Positions 42,235 to 51,893 of a stretch of 64,000 bases of DNA are shown here, one piece after another; the stretch's first letter is position 1; every line of letters starts with the position of its first letter. The notes below the pieces were generated by a model. The model worked only from the letters and a program-made list of their open reading frames with translations. It did not search any database and was not told the DNA's origin. The position numbers and the translations under genes were made by a program. The stretch lies in NCBI GenBank assembly GCA_035267185.1, contig DATFLY010000043.1, forward strand, positions 1-64,000, given 5' to 3'. This stretch comes from JAUIBE01 sp035267185 (GTDB lineage Bacteria; Pseudomonadota; Gammaproteobacteria; Xanthomonadales; SZUA-36).

Positions 42235-44288
42235 GAAAATCAGGCAGGCTAACGTTCCTGGTCATACTGTTACTTTGCTATTCGACATCAGGATGGTCTT
42301 TGGGGCTTGGTGATGCGAGGGTTCAGTCCTTTATTGGGCAACCACTGGAAATGCACATCGATTTGCTGACTGCTCCGAATGATGACCTCGAAAGCGTGAT
42401 CGCAAGATTGGCGACTGCGGAAGACTTTGCACTGATTGGCGCCAGTCGGGAATCAATCAGTGTGCCACTGCAGTTCATGGTTCAGGAGGAAGGTGGCGAT
42501 TCCGGCAGTTATATCCTAGTAACATCTCGCCTTGCGGTAAACGACCCGGTGTTACGACTGGTTGTTGAAGTTAATTGGTCCAGTGGACGTTTGCTTCGCG
42601 AATACACTGTTTTTCTTGATCCACCGACCGTTGCTGCCCAGGCACCGGACCCGGTGATTTCTCCGCCTCCCCGGTCACAGACACAAAGCGTTTCAGAACC
42701 GGAGCCCCAGGTGCAGGAAGAAACGCCTGTATTTACAGATCGGCCACCAGCGCCTCCCGCCGTTGGCGAGCAGGCTGAAGATGTGGTTGTTGATTCGGGT
42801 GCTTCAAGCGCTGCCGAACAACAGGCCGAACAACAGGTTGCAGCAGATGTCTCTGAGGATTCGGTGGCAGAAGAAGTCGAGGCGCAGGCCACTGTGGCTG
42901 AAGCTGAGACACCTGATGAAGAACCTGCAGCAACCGGTACTGTTTCTGAAGGTGTTTATGGGCCGGTTCAAAACGGTGAAACACTTTGGCGCATCGCATC
43001 CAATTACATGGGTACGTCGCAAATGGACATGAACCAGGTCATGGTTGCCATTCAAAGAAAAAATCCAAGCGCATTCGTTAACGACAACATCAATTTGCTC
43101 AAGCGCGGTGCGGTTCTCGATTTGCCTTCCCGGGACGAGGTGAACGAACTTTCACGAGCCGAAGCCCGAGCGATGGTTGCCCAGCACGAGGCAGCCTTCA
43201 GAATGCGAAGTTCGCTGGCCAGTACATCAACGCCCCTGCTGGCGTCAGAATCGCAGTCGCGTTCAGAATCCCAGTCAGAGACTCAGCCTGAAGAGCAGTC
43301 CGGGCAGATTGAATCTGCCAGTGGCGCTGCTGCGGAGGATTCGGCTGAAGAAAACTTTGCTTTGCTGGAGATCGTGCCAGCTTCAGAAGACAGTGCAACT
43401 GGCGCGGAACCAGGCACCGGCGCTGTGCCGGGAGGGGAGGGTTCCGACGAAATCTCCCGCGATGTTCGCGAGGAACTTGCGAGAACAGAAGAAGCGCTGA
43501 TCAGCGTGCAGCAGGAAAACACCTATCTCCAGGAACGAATTGCCGAACTGGAATCGCAGATTGCAGATACCGCTGGTGAATCCGAAGGATCGGTTGCCGA
43601 CGAGGAGCTGGCCGACCTGGAAGAACGCCTGGAGGCCGAGCGACTCTCCCGGCAGCAGGAGCTGGCAGCTGAAGAAGAAGCTGACAACCGGGTTCCATCG
43701 GTAACTTCGCTTTCTGACCAGGAAGATACACCCTGGTACAGCGGAAGAATGACCTGGATCATCATGATCGTCATCCTGGTTGCTGCAATCATCGGCTGGT
43801 TGTTCAATCGTCGTCGTAGTGCCGTCGAATATGACCTGGATGCCGAATCCACGACCGTCGCCACGGGATTGAAAGGTGAAGCAGAGGAAATCCTGCGCAC
43901 CCTTGATGCAGATTCAGACGCTGATACTGTCATCCAGAAGATTCCTGAAAATGACGCAGATGAATCCGGGAATGAAACTGCCAACGATAAGGGCACCGAC
44001 TCTGATGAAACGGAGTCAGTTCCAGATTCGGATGGCAAGCAGGACGCGGATGAATCGGAGGCCGAAGTTGTTCCGCTGGCAAGAGCACGCAGGCGAATAC
44101 AAGATGATGGCGGGGATGCCACTGTGCTTGATGAGGACAGCAGTGATCCCGAAATCAAGCTGGATCTCGCCAGGGCTTACATTTCCATGGGTGATAAAGA
44201 AGCTGCCAGGGCCATTCTTGAAGAAGTTCTGAATCTGGGTAATGAGCAGCAGCAGTCTGAAGCCCGGTCGATGATGGACGAAATCTGA
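42231..44288 (+). CDS. fimV: FimV/HubP-type polar landmark protein
   Basis: A 685-residue inner membrane protein. The signal peptide is followed by the conserved FimV N-domain (LGLGDARVQSFIGQPLEMHIDLL). A LysM peptidoglycan-binding domain lies near residues 243-300 (VQNGETLWRIASNYMG). A long Glu/Ser-rich acidic region and a coiled coil precede one transmembrane helix near residue 510, and a second acidic cytoplasmic region ends in the TPR-like FimV C-domain (KLDLARAYISMGDKEAARAILEEVL). Relatives organise type IV pili, chemosensory and flagellar machinery at the cell pole. The asd-fimV-truA order is conserved. Confidence 0.93.
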   Translation: MRKSGRLTFLVILLLCYSTSGWSLGLGDARVQSFIGQPLEMHIDLLTAPNDDLESVIARLATAEDFALIGASRESISVPLQFMVQEEGGDSGSYILVTSRLAVNDPVLRLVVEVNWSSGRLLREYTVFLDPPTVAAQAPDPVISPPPRSQTQSVSEPEPQVQEETPVFTDRPPAPPAVGEQAEDVVVDSGASSAAEQQAEQQVAADVSEDSVAEEVEAQATVAEAETPDEEPAATGTVSEGVYGPVQNGETLWRIASNYMGTSQMDMNQVMVAIQRKNPSAFVNDNINLLKRGAVLDLPSRDEVNELSRAEARAMVAQHEAAFRMRSSLASTSTPLLASESQSRSESQSETQPEEQSGQIESASGAAAEDSAEENFALLEIVPASEDSATGAEPGTGAVPGGEGSDEISRDVREELARTEEALISVQQENTYLQERIAELESQIADTAGESEGSVADEELADLEERLEAERLSRQQELAAEEEADNRVPSVTSLSDQEDTPWYSGRMTWIIMIVILVAAIIGWLFNRRRSAVEYDLDAESTTVATGLKGEAEEILRTLDADSDADTVIQKIPENDADESGNETANDKGTDSDETESVPDSDGKQDADESEAEVVPLARARRRIQDDGGDATVLDEDSSDPEIKLDLARAYISMGDKEAARAILEEVLNLGNEQQQSEARSMMDEI

Positions 44289-44303
44289 GCAGTCGAGGCA
44301 ACC

Positions 44304-45095
44304 TTGACCCGCCTGGCCGCAGGGCTTGAGTATGACGGCAGTCGTTTCCTGGGCTGGCAGATCCAGAAACAGGAGCCGACCGTTCAGTCATGTGTCCAGA
44401 GGGCATTGTCTGAAGTAGCAGACCACCCGGTTGTTGTGACCGCCAGCGGCCGCACGGATGCCGGCGTTCATGCCATCGAACAGGTGATTCATTTTGATAC
44501 CGGGTCGGATCGCGAGGAGCGGTCCTGGATACTGGGTATGAACAGCCATCTGCCCAGGGGCATCAGCGGCCTGTGGGTGCGGCCGGTGAGCGATGAATTC
44601 CATGCTCGTTTCTGCGCTGTCACGCGGCGCTACCGTTACATTATTCTGAACCGCCAGATACGGCCGGCCCTGGATACAGATCGGGTGACCTGGTGCCGCC
44701 AGCCATTGGACGCTGAAGCCATGAACGTGGCAGCACAGTCCCTCCAGGGCGAACATGATTTCACTTCATTCAGGGCTTCAGCATGTCAGGCGCGGCACCC
44801 GGTCAGGGAGATTCGCGAGATCTCGGTCAGGCGCAGTGATGCATATGTCATCCTGGATATTACGGCCAACGCGTTTCTCTACCACATGGTTCGAAATATT
44901 GCCGGCAGTCTGATGGCAGTGGGTAAGGGCGATCGGTCGGGCGAATGGATTGGTGAAATCCTGGCCGCCCGAAATCGTGACCTGGCTGATGTCACTGCGG
45001 CCCCGAATGGCCTCTATTTTTATCAATCGAAATACCCATCTGAATTTGACCTTCCGGGTGGCTTACGACCTTTCCCATGGCGGCTGGCCAGGTGA
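44304..45095 (+). CDS. truA: tRNA pseudouridine(38-40) synthase
   Basis: A 263-residue enzyme with the family opening LEYDGSRFLGWQIQ and the catalytic aspartate in ASGRTDAGVHA. FHARFCAVTRRYRYIILNR and FLYHMVRNIAGSL are typical. It isomerises uridines in the anticodon stem-loop. The TTG start at 44304 has GAGG upstream and is followed by a normal N-terminus, and no in-frame ATG or GTG fits better. Confidence 0.95.
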   Translation: MTRLAAGLEYDGSRFLGWQIQKQEPTVQSCVQRALSEVADHPVVVTASGRTDAGVHAIEQVIHFDTGSDREERSWILGMNSHLPRGISGLWVRPVSDEFHARFCAVTRRYRYIILNRQIRPALDTDRVTWCRQPLDAEAMNVAAQSLQGEHDFTSFRASACQARHPVREIREISVRRSDAYVILDITANAFLYHMVRNIAGSLMAVGKGDRSGEWIGEILAARNRDLADVTAAPNGLYFYQSKYPSEFDLPGGLRPFPWRLAR

Positions 45096-45147
45096 ATCAT
45101 TCGATTCGTTGGTTTGACTGCAGCCTTGTTGCCGTTAGTATGCGCGA

Positions 45148-45774
45148 ATGAAGCGAACCCGCATAAAAATATGTGGCCTGACCCGGCCACAGGATGTGTG
45201 CTCAGCAGTTGTTGCTGGCAGCGATGCACTGGGATTTGTTTTTGCACCTCTTAGTGCCAGGCGACTTGAAAAAGAGGCTGCGAGAACCCTTGTTAGAGAT
45301 GTGCCGGCATTTATTGATCGTGTCGGCCTTTTTCAGGATCAGGAAGCCGAGGAAGTGGCCGGAGTGCTGGATCAGGTTCCTTTGAACCTGCTGCAATTTC
45401 ACGGATCAGAGTCAGCAGAATATTGTCGCCAGTTTGGTATGCCTTACATCAAGGCAATTAGTATGACCGATGACGATGCGTTGGCCTCAGCCGAGTCAGA
45501 GTTTGAAGATGCAGCGGGGCTGGTGCTTGATAGTCACCAGATCGGGAAACCCGGAGGAACCGGGGTGCCATTTGACTGGTCAGGGATCAGGGAGTCTGAA
45601 TTGCCCCTGGTGATTGCCGGTGGTTTGAATCCATCAAATGTGTCGCAACTTGTACAGATCTACAAACCCTGGGCCGTTGATGTTTCCAGCGGTGTGGAAA
45701 GCAGGCCCGGTGTGAAAGACAAAACACTTGTCGAAAAATTTATTGCAGAGGTAGAGCGTGGTAATGGCCACTGA
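45148..45774 (+). CDS. trpF: Phosphoribosylanthranilate isomerase
   Basis: A 208-residue TIM-barrel enzyme. The opening KRTRIKICGLTRPQD carries the catalytic cysteine, and the later catalytic aspartate is in LVLDSHQIGKPGGTG. The phosphate-binding region is VIAGGLNPSN with AVDVSSGVESRPGVKD. It is a stand-alone enzyme, not the TrpC-TrpF fusion of E. coli. It overlaps trpB by 17 bases. The truA-trpF-trpB-trpA order is shared with Pseudomonas-type gammaproteobacteria. Confidence 0.97.
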   Translation: MKRTRIKICGLTRPQDVCSAVVAGSDALGFVFAPLSARRLEKEAARTLVRDVPAFIDRVGLFQDQEAEEVAGVLDQVPLNLLQFHGSESAEYCRQFGMPYIKAISMTDDDALASAESEFEDAAGLVLDSHQIGKPGGTGVPFDWSGIRESELPLVIAGGLNPSNVSQLVQIYKPWAVDVSSGVESRPGVKDKTLVEKFIAEVERGNGH

Positions 45775-47014
45775 AATCAGAGAATCTTTGGAGCAAGCAA
45801 CGTCAGATAGTAGGACTCCTGTCACGCAGGTAGTGGACGGCAGCGGGCATTTTGGGCCTTATGGCGGGAGTTATGCTTCAGAAACCCTGATGCATGCTCT
45901 CGAGGAACTGACGGAGGCCTATGAACGCTGGCGCAAGGATCCCGAATTCATGGCCCGCCTGGATGCGGATCTGGCTCATTATGTGGGCCGGCCATCGCCG
46001 ATATACCATGCGCAGCGGCTGAGTGATCATTGTGGAGGCGCGCAAATTCTTCTGAAGAGAGAAGATCTGAATCACACCGGCGCCCACAAGATCAACAACA
46101 CTGTCGGCCAGGCGCTGTTGGCTCACTACATGGGAAAGAGCCGCGTCATCGCTGAAACCGGTGCGGGTCAGCACGGCGTGGCATCTGCCACCGTTGCTGC
46201 GCGACTTGGTCAGGATTGCGTGGTTTATATGGGTGAAGTGGACATCCACAGGCAGTCCATTAACGTTTTCCGCATGCGATTGCTTGGCGCTGAGGTGCGT
46301 ACCGTGACCAGCGGTTCAAAAACGCTCAAGGATGCTTTGAATGAAGCGATGCGTGACTGGGTCAGCAATGTGGATGACACCTTTTACATTATCGGCACAG
46401 TTGCAGGTCCTCATCCCTACCCAACACTGGTTCGGGATTTCAACGCGGTGGTCGGCCGCGAGGCGAGGCGACAGATGCTGGATCAGTACGAAAGCCAGCC
46501 CGATGCACTGGTTGCCTGTGTTGGCGGGGGCTCCAACGCCATGGGACTTTTCTACCCGTATATCGAAGAAACGGATGTCGCCATGTATGGCGTCGAGGCG
46601 GCAGGCAGGGGCCTGGAAACGGGGGAGCATGCTGCCTCGTTGTGTGCCGGGCGTCCTGGTGTGTTACATGGCTGCCGAACCTACATCATGGATGACAACC
46701 AGGGACAGATCGTCCATACACATTCGGTTTCTGCAGGTCTGGATTACCCGGGTGTCGGCCCCGAACACGCCTGGCTGAAGGACATTGGACGAGCGTCTTA
46801 TGTCAGCGTGACTGACGATGAAGCACTTGATGCATTTCACAGGCTGACTCTGCTCGAGGGTATTCTTCCTGCGCTTGAAAGCGCCCATGCCGTGGCCTAC
46901 GGAATGAAACTGGCCTCAACCATGCGAAGCGACCAGAAGGTACTGATCAATCTGTCTGGTCGAGGTGACAAGGATGTTCAGACCGTTGCGGAAATTGAGA
47001 ACATTCAACTGTGA
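45758..47014 (+). CDS. trpB: Tryptophan synthase beta chain
   Basis: A 418-residue PLP enzyme. The Schiff-base lysine is in LNHTGAHKINNTVGQAL, the glycine-rich phosphate site is CVGGGSNAMG, and GRGDKD is at the C-terminus. FGPYGGSYASETL marks the conserved start of the domain. It condenses indole with serine. GTG at 45758 is chosen because GAGGT lies five bases upstream. ATG at 45764 is two codons later and equally possible in protein terms. The end overlaps trpA as GTGA. Confidence 0.97.
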   Translation: MVMATEIRESLEQATSDSRTPVTQVVDGSGHFGPYGGSYASETLMHALEELTEAYERWRKDPEFMARLDADLAHYVGRPSPIYHAQRLSDHCGGAQILLKREDLNHTGAHKINNTVGQALLAHYMGKSRVIAETGAGQHGVASATVAARLGQDCVVYMGEVDIHRQSINVFRMRLLGAEVRTVTSGSKTLKDALNEAMRDWVSNVDDTFYIIGTVAGPHPYPTLVRDFNAVVGREARRQMLDQYESQPDALVACVGGGSNAMGLFYPYIEETDVAMYGVEAAGRGLETGEHAASLCAGRPGVLHGCRTYIMDDNQGQIVHTHSVSAGLDYPGVGPEHAWLKDIGRASYVSVTDDEALDAFHRLTLLEGILPALESAHAVAYGMKLASTMRSDQKVLINLSGRGDKDVQTVAEIENIQL

Positions 47015-47835
47015 CGACAGCCGTGAAGATTTCAAACAGGATCGATAAACGTTTCACAGCGTTGAAGGAGCAGGGCAGGACCGCGCTGATTCCATTTATG
47101 ACTGCCGGAGATCCATCCCCTGATTGGACCGTTTCAATCATGCATCGACTTGTTTCGGAAGGGGCTGATCTGATTGAGCTTGGTGTTCCCTTTTCTGACC
47201 CGACAGCAGATGGTCCGGTTATTCAGGAAGCCAGCGAGAGGGCCATTGAACGCGGCGTCGGTCTCGCGCAGGTCCTGCAGATGGTGACGGCATTCAGGGC
47301 CGACGATGACCAGACACCGGTGATCCTGATGGGTTACCTCAACCCCATTGAACGATTTGGCCATGCGGCCTTTGTTGCTGCTGCGGCTGAATCCGGCGTC
47401 GATGGTGTTTTGCTGGTCGATTGTCCTCCGGAAGAAATGTCCGGTTTTCGTAAACTGCTCGACCAGCAAGGGATCTATCCGATTTGCCTGGTCGCGCCAA
47501 CCACAACCGTTGCCCGCCGTGAAATGATTGCAGGGTTTGCCGCAGGTTTTGTTTACTACGTTTCATTCAAGGGAATCACCGGTGCCAACCGACTTGATGC
47601 TGATGCGCTGGTCGGTCCCCTGGCTGAACTCAGACAATTTACGGACCTGCCTTTGGTGGTTGGTTTTGGTGTCAAGGACGCTGAAAGTGCTTCGGCGGTT
47701 GCTTCCTGTGCGCAGGGTGTTGTCATCGGAAGTGCGCTGGTATCAATGCTTGCGGATGTAAAAAGCGAAACAGAAGCGCTGCAAATGATCAGCGACTTTG
47801 TTGCACCAGTCCGGCAGGCTATGGACAATACGTAA
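47011..47835 (+). CDS. trpA: Tryptophan synthase alpha chain
   Basis: A 274-residue TIM-barrel subunit with the catalytic glutamate in ADLIELGVPFSDPTADGPVIQ and the aspartate in VDGVLLVDCPPEE. The phosphate loop is GFGVKDAESA. It cleaves indole-3-glycerol phosphate and channels indole to TrpB. The start is GTG overlapping the trpB stop, indicating translational coupling. It is followed 38 bases later by accD. Confidence 0.97.
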   Translation: MTTAVKISNRIDKRFTALKEQGRTALIPFMTAGDPSPDWTVSIMHRLVSEGADLIELGVPFSDPTADGPVIQEASERAIERGVGLAQVLQMVTAFRADDDQTPVILMGYLNPIERFGHAAFVAAAAESGVDGVLLVDCPPEEMSGFRKLLDQQGIYPICLVAPTTTVARREMIAGFAAGFVYYVSFKGITGANRLDADALVGPLAELRQFTDLPLVVGFGVKDAESASAVASCAQGVVIGSALVSMLADVKSETEALQMISDFVAPVRQAMDNT

Positions 47836-47873
47836 TCGCGTCCTAATCGCGCTGCGGCCCATCAGGTTAATTC

Positions 47874-48779
47874 ATGAGTTGGTTTCAAAAACTAATGCCT
47901 TCACGCATTCGCACTGAAGGCGGAAACAAGCGCAACGTCCCTGAAGGGTTATGGACCAAATGCCCATCCTGTTCCCAGGTGCTTTATCGACCGGAACTGG
48001 AGCGCAACCTCCAGGTATGTCCGAAATGCTCCAATCATATGCCGGTCACGGCTCGCGCTCGCATAAACCTGTTTCTTGATGAAGGTGAAAGACGCGAAAT
48101 TGCCGCGAACCTGGAAGCGGTTGATGTACTTCGCTTCCGCGACGGAAAAAAGTACAAGGACCGCATTGCTGCAGCCCAGAAAAAAACCGGGGAAAAAGAT
48201 GCCCTGGTTGCCATTGCCGGAAAGTTGCATGGACAGGATGTGGTTGTCTGCGCTTTCGAGTTTGGTTTTATGGGCGGGTCCATGGGGTCCGTCGTCGGCG
48301 AGAAATTTGCTCGCGCCGGACAGGAGTCCCTGCGGCTTGAGGCACCATTAATATGCTTTTGTGCCACCGGTGGAGCCCGCATGCAGGAAGGACTGCTTTC
48401 GCTGATGCAGATGGCCAAAACCAGTGCCGTGCTGGAGCGTCTTGCCATGAAGGGAATACCGTATGTTGCCGTGTTGACACATCCTACAACCGGTGGTGTT
48501 TCGGCAAGCCTTGGTATGTTGGGCGACATCAATATCGCAGAACCGGGTGCCCTGATCGGGTTCGCCGGGCCTCGCGTGATCGAGCAGACCGTCAGGGAAA
48601 AGCTACCCGAGGGATTTCAGCGCAGCGAGTTTCTGCTTGAAAAGGGTGCGATAGACATGATCGTTGATCGTCGAAACCTGAGAGACAAGATTTCTTCAAT
48701 GATGATTTTGCTCGCGTCAGGCCGCAAGCCCCGTGCCGTAAGTGGCGAAGTTGTCAGTAAAGATGCATCTGCCTCTTAG
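47874..48779 (+). CDS. accD: Acetyl-CoA carboxylase carboxyltransferase beta subunit
   Basis: A 301-residue subunit. The N-terminal zinc ribbon has four cysteines in CPSCSQ and CPKCSNH. The crotonase-like body includes VCAFEFGFMGGSMGSVVGEK, TGGARMQEG and PTTGGVSASLGMLGD. With AccA it transfers CO2 to acetyl-CoA to give malonyl-CoA, the committed step of fatty acid synthesis. Its C-terminus overlaps the preferred folC start by 17 bases. Confidence 0.97.
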   Translation: MSWFQKLMPSRIRTEGGNKRNVPEGLWTKCPSCSQVLYRPELERNLQVCPKCSNHMPVTARARINLFLDEGERREIAANLEAVDVLRFRDGKKYKDRIAAAQKKTGEKDALVAIAGKLHGQDVVVCAFEFGFMGGSMGSVVGEKFARAGQESLRLEAPLICFCATGGARMQEGLLSLMQMAKTSAVLERLAMKGIPYVAVLTHPTTGGVSASLGMLGDINIAEPGALIGFAGPRVIEQTVREKLPEGFQRSEFLLEKGAIDMIVDRRNLRDKISSMMILLASGRKPRAVSGEVVSKDASAS

Positions 48780-50034
48780 CAGCTGGCTGGAGCGTATTCA
48801 GGAAAACCACCCGGACAAGATAGAACTCGGTCTCGAGAGATGTGCCGATGTCTGGAACCGCATGGGATGTCCAAGGCCAGCCCCAAAAACTTTCACCGTT
48901 GCCGGTACCAATGGCAAGGGTTCCACGATAGCCGGTATAGAAAGTGCCTTGCTCCACCTGGGCAGGCGCGTGGGTTGTTACACGTCACCTCACCTGCTCC
49001 GGTTTGAAGAACGAGTTCGAGTTAATGGGCAGGATTCGGATGAAAAATCCATTATCCAGGGCTTTGAGGCAGTAGAAACTGCACGTGAAAACACCCGCCT
49101 GACTTACTTTGAATTTGTCACCCTTGCCGCCATCTGGACCCTGTATCAGGCGAGGCTTGACGTTGCCATACTGGAGGTTGGCCTTGGCGGACGCCTTGAT
49201 GCTGTGAATATCATCGATGCCGATGTCGCAGTGATTACCGCCATTGGAATAGACCACCAGGAATTCCTGGGTAATGACCGGGAATCGATTGGATACGAAA
49301 AGTCCGGGATCATGCGCTCGGGTCAGACCGTGATTTGTAGCGACCGCCAACCTCCCGATAGCGTTTTCACCGTGGCAAACGACTTGAATGCCAGGCTGAT
49401 TCGGATTGGCGCAGATTTCGAGGTCTCACGCGACATTTCACCGGGTCCCGATCATTGGAATTACTACTTTGCAGATGAATCGGTCGATTTTCCGGTTCCG
49501 GCCCGGACCCCGCATCTTGCTGAAAACCTGGCGGGTGCCCTGACTGCAGTCATCACCAGTGAGGCCGGATTGCAGGACCAGTTGCAGGCGCTGGCAAATG
49601 TCGTGGCGTCGTCAAGGGTGAGGGGGCGCCTGGAACAGGTCGGTTCAAAACCCCAAATCATCCTGGATGTCGGACATAATCCGCTGGCAGCCGAAGCCAT
49701 CCGCGAATTTCTGATACCGCGCCAAAAATTGAATTGCATTGCGGTCCTGGCAATGCTCAGGGACAAGGATGCCGAGGGGGTTGTCTCAATTCTTGACAAT
49801 GTGGTCACCCGGTGGCATTGCGCAGGGCTTTCCGGTTCGAGAGGACAAAGTGGACCTGACCTGGAAAAGCGGGTCAGGACTGTCCTGCCTGATGCCGAAC
49901 TTGAATCACATCAGGACGTTTCCGCAGCCATCAGGACGGCAATGGCAGAGGCCGGCGTCGATGACACCATATTGATATTCGGTTCATTCCTGACCGTCGA
50001 GCAAGCCACCAGGTATTTCCAGAATGTTGAGTGA
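48763..50034 (+). CDS. folC: Folylpolyglutamate/dihydrofolate synthase
   Basis: A 423-residue Mur-ligase-type enzyme, close to E. coli FolC in length. The ATP-binding loop is VAGTNGKGSTIAG, followed by GCYTSPHLLRFEERVRVNG and EVGLGGRLDAVN. It forms dihydrofolate and extends the glutamate tail of folates. ATG at 48763 overlaps the accD end. GTG at 48742 is an alternative that would add seven residues. No strong ribosome-binding site is seen, so translation is probably coupled to accD. Confidence 0.95.
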   Translation: MHLPLSSWLERIQENHPDKIELGLERCADVWNRMGCPRPAPKTFTVAGTNGKGSTIAGIESALLHLGRRVGCYTSPHLLRFEERVRVNGQDSDEKSIIQGFEAVETARENTRLTYFEFVTLAAIWTLYQARLDVAILEVGLGGRLDAVNIIDADVAVITAIGIDHQEFLGNDRESIGYEKSGIMRSGQTVICSDRQPPDSVFTVANDLNARLIRIGADFEVSRDISPGPDHWNYYFADESVDFPVPARTPHLAENLAGALTAVITSEAGLQDQLQALANVVASSRVRGRLEQVGSKPQIILDVGHNPLAAEAIREFLIPRQKLNCIAVLAMLRDKDAEGVVSILDNVVTRWHCAGLSGSRGQSGPDLEKRVRTVLPDAELESHQDVSAAIRTAMAEAGVDDTILIFGSFLTVEQATRYFQNVE

Positions 50035-50144
50035 CTCTCTTCAGGGTCTGTTCCTCGTTCATTGGCTGGCCAGCCGGGAATCGACTTATTATGCTGGCCC
50101 TGAACTTGCTGATAGAATCGCGGCTGGACAGCAGCGAAGCGCTC

Positions 50145-51185
50145 ATGGATAAAGCACTCAAACAACGCCTGGTTGGCGCCATCGTCCTGATCGCCCTCGC
50201 CGTCATCGTTCTGCCCATGATCTTCGGGGGCAGGCCTTCTGATGGCGGCACGGGCCCCAGCGAAATCTCGTTACCGGCAGAGCCGCCTGATCTTGAATTT
50301 GAAACCAGGCGTTTTCCCATTGGTGATCAGCCCATTCCGGAACCGGATGATTCATTGCCGGATCAACGCCAGCCACCAATCGTTCCTCAACCTGAAAACA
50401 GTGCCGGTACAAATCTCCAGGCTGATGCTCCAATTGATTCGGAGACAGAATTGGCACAAGAGCCTCCCCCTTTGCAGACTGCACAAACGGAATCAACGCA
50501 AAGCGCTGCGCCTGAATCTGATCCCGACGTTGAGCGAGAAGTTGAGCCAGGGACCGGGGGTGGGGATGCCGAACCTCCGCAGGATGCCATTGGCCAACTG
50601 TTGCAGGCTCAGGCAGCTCAGCCAGTCGAGGAGACTTCTGCGCAACCCGAATCCTCACCTGACAGCAGTGATTCTCTTCGCTATGTTGTCCAGGTTGCCA
50701 GTTTTGGAAGCACCCAGAACGCAACCCGCCTGGCGGGTCAGCTTGAAGATGCCGGTTATGCTGTTTTGCTCGATCATGTCAGCAGCGATACCGCACGATT
50801 AAACCGGGTGAGGGTTGGCCCATATGGTTCAGAGGCTGCTGCCCAGTCTGTTTCCAGGGAACTGCGTGACCGCTTTTCTGGTATTAACCCGCGAATCGTC
50901 GATCTGGAGCCGGAAAAGACCAGTCCTGTTGTTGCCAGCAGTGATCCACTTGTACGCTGGGTTGTGCAGGTTGGCAGTTTTGGCAGTTCTGAAAATGCAA
51001 GCAACCTGGTTTCCCGGCTGCAGGCTTCTGGACTCACTGCGTACGATGAGACCGTAACGACCGATACATCCACAATTTACCGTGTTCGGGTGGGTCCTTT
51101 TCTTGACCGTGAGGAGGCGCTTGGCGTCGAGCAGCGAATCGGCAACGAGATGGGTATCGACGGTGTGGTTATGAGTGCAAACTGA
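50145..51185 (+). CDS. dedD: DedD-like cell-division protein with two SPOR domains
   Basis: A 346-residue inner membrane protein starting MDKALKQRLVGAIVLIALAVIVLPMIF, which matches DedD. A long Pro/Glu/Ser-rich periplasmic linker is followed by two SPOR repeats: about residues 193-268 (RYVVQVASFGSTQNATRLAGQL) and 275-346 (RWVVQVGSFGSSENASNLVSRL). SPOR domains bind denuded peptidoglycan at the division septum. E. coli DedD has only one SPOR domain. The 114-bp longer frame upstream overlaps folC and is unlikely to be translated. The folC-dedD-cvpA-purF order is conserved. Confidence 0.9.
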   Translation: MDKALKQRLVGAIVLIALAVIVLPMIFGGRPSDGGTGPSEISLPAEPPDLEFETRRFPIGDQPIPEPDDSLPDQRQPPIVPQPENSAGTNLQADAPIDSETELAQEPPPLQTAQTESTQSAAPESDPDVEREVEPGTGGGDAEPPQDAIGQLLQAQAAQPVEETSAQPESSPDSSDSLRYVVQVASFGSTQNATRLAGQLEDAGYAVLLDHVSSDTARLNRVRVGPYGSEAAAQSVSRELRDRFSGINPRIVDLEPEKTSPVVASSDPLVRWVVQVGSFGSSENASNLVSRLQASGLTAYDETVTTDTSTIYRVRVGPFLDREEALGVEQRIGNEMGIDGVVMSAN

Positions 51186-51213
51186 GGCGCCTGGAATCGC
51201 GGATATCTGATCC

Positions 51214-51804
51214 ATGACCTGGCCTGACTATGCAATCCTGGCAACCCTGGCCATCTCGCTGCTGGTCGGTTTATTGCGTGGTTTTATCAAGGAGGTTTTC
51301 TCCCTGGTCGTGTGGGCCGCAGCATTCGTTATTGCCTATCGTTTTGCCGACAACGTTGCCGCACTAATGGAAGCCCAGGTCACCGTGCCTTCAGCGCGAA
51401 CAGCGATCGGATTTATTGGACTGTTTATTGTTGTGCTTGTGATTGGCGGGCTGATCAACTACCTGTTGGGTCGGCTGGTTGAATCCACAGGCCTCAGCGG
51501 AACAGACAGGTTGCTGGGCGGCTTCTTTGGTATCGCCCGTGGTGTCGCTATTGTCGTGGCGGCCATTCTTGTCACCGGCTTCACTCCGATCCCTGCAGAC
51601 GGGTGGTGGAAAGAGTCCCGAATGATCCAGTCCTTTATGCCGCTGGTTGCCTGGAGCACTGAGTTTCTCCCGGATGCAGCCTCAGATTACCTGGATTTTG
51701 AGCCGGAGCCTGCGATTGAGTCAACAGCCGACGCAGCCGGTGAAGAATCCGAAGGTAAGAACATGGAATCCGGGCAGCCTGAAGCAGATCCAGGGCAAAC
51801 CTGA
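51214..51804 (+). CDS. cvpA: CvpA family membrane protein
   Basis: A 196-residue inner membrane protein with four hydrophobic segments (YAILATLAISLLVGLLRGF, VVWAAAFVIAYRF and two later). The conserved LRGFIKEVFSLVVWAAAF and GGFFGIARG are present. An acidic, probably cytoplasmic tail of about 40 residues follows. Relatives are needed for colicin V export and envelope or bile stress, with the exact function unknown. It sits 28 bases after dedD and 89 bases before purF, as in E. coli. Confidence 0.93.
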   Translation: MTWPDYAILATLAISLLVGLLRGFIKEVFSLVVWAAAFVIAYRFADNVAALMEAQVTVPSARTAIGFIGLFIVVLVIGGLINYLLGRLVESTGLSGTDRLLGGFFGIARGVAIVVAAILVTGFTPIPADGWWKESRMIQSFMPLVAWSTEFLPDAASDYLDFEPEPAIESTADAAGEESEGKNMESGQPEADPGQT

Positions 51805-51893
51805 AAACCTGATAAGGCGACCGGGAGGCTTTCGATGTTAAAATCCGGATTCGAAGCGTTCTATCTCATAATAACTAAAGAGCAAATCCTTTT

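Noticed and set aside
43523..44158. Long serine-rich minus-strand frame inside fimV
   Set aside because: The acidic, Glu/Ser-rich coding strand of fimV leaves its complement free of stops. It has no ribosome-binding site and no recognisable domain.
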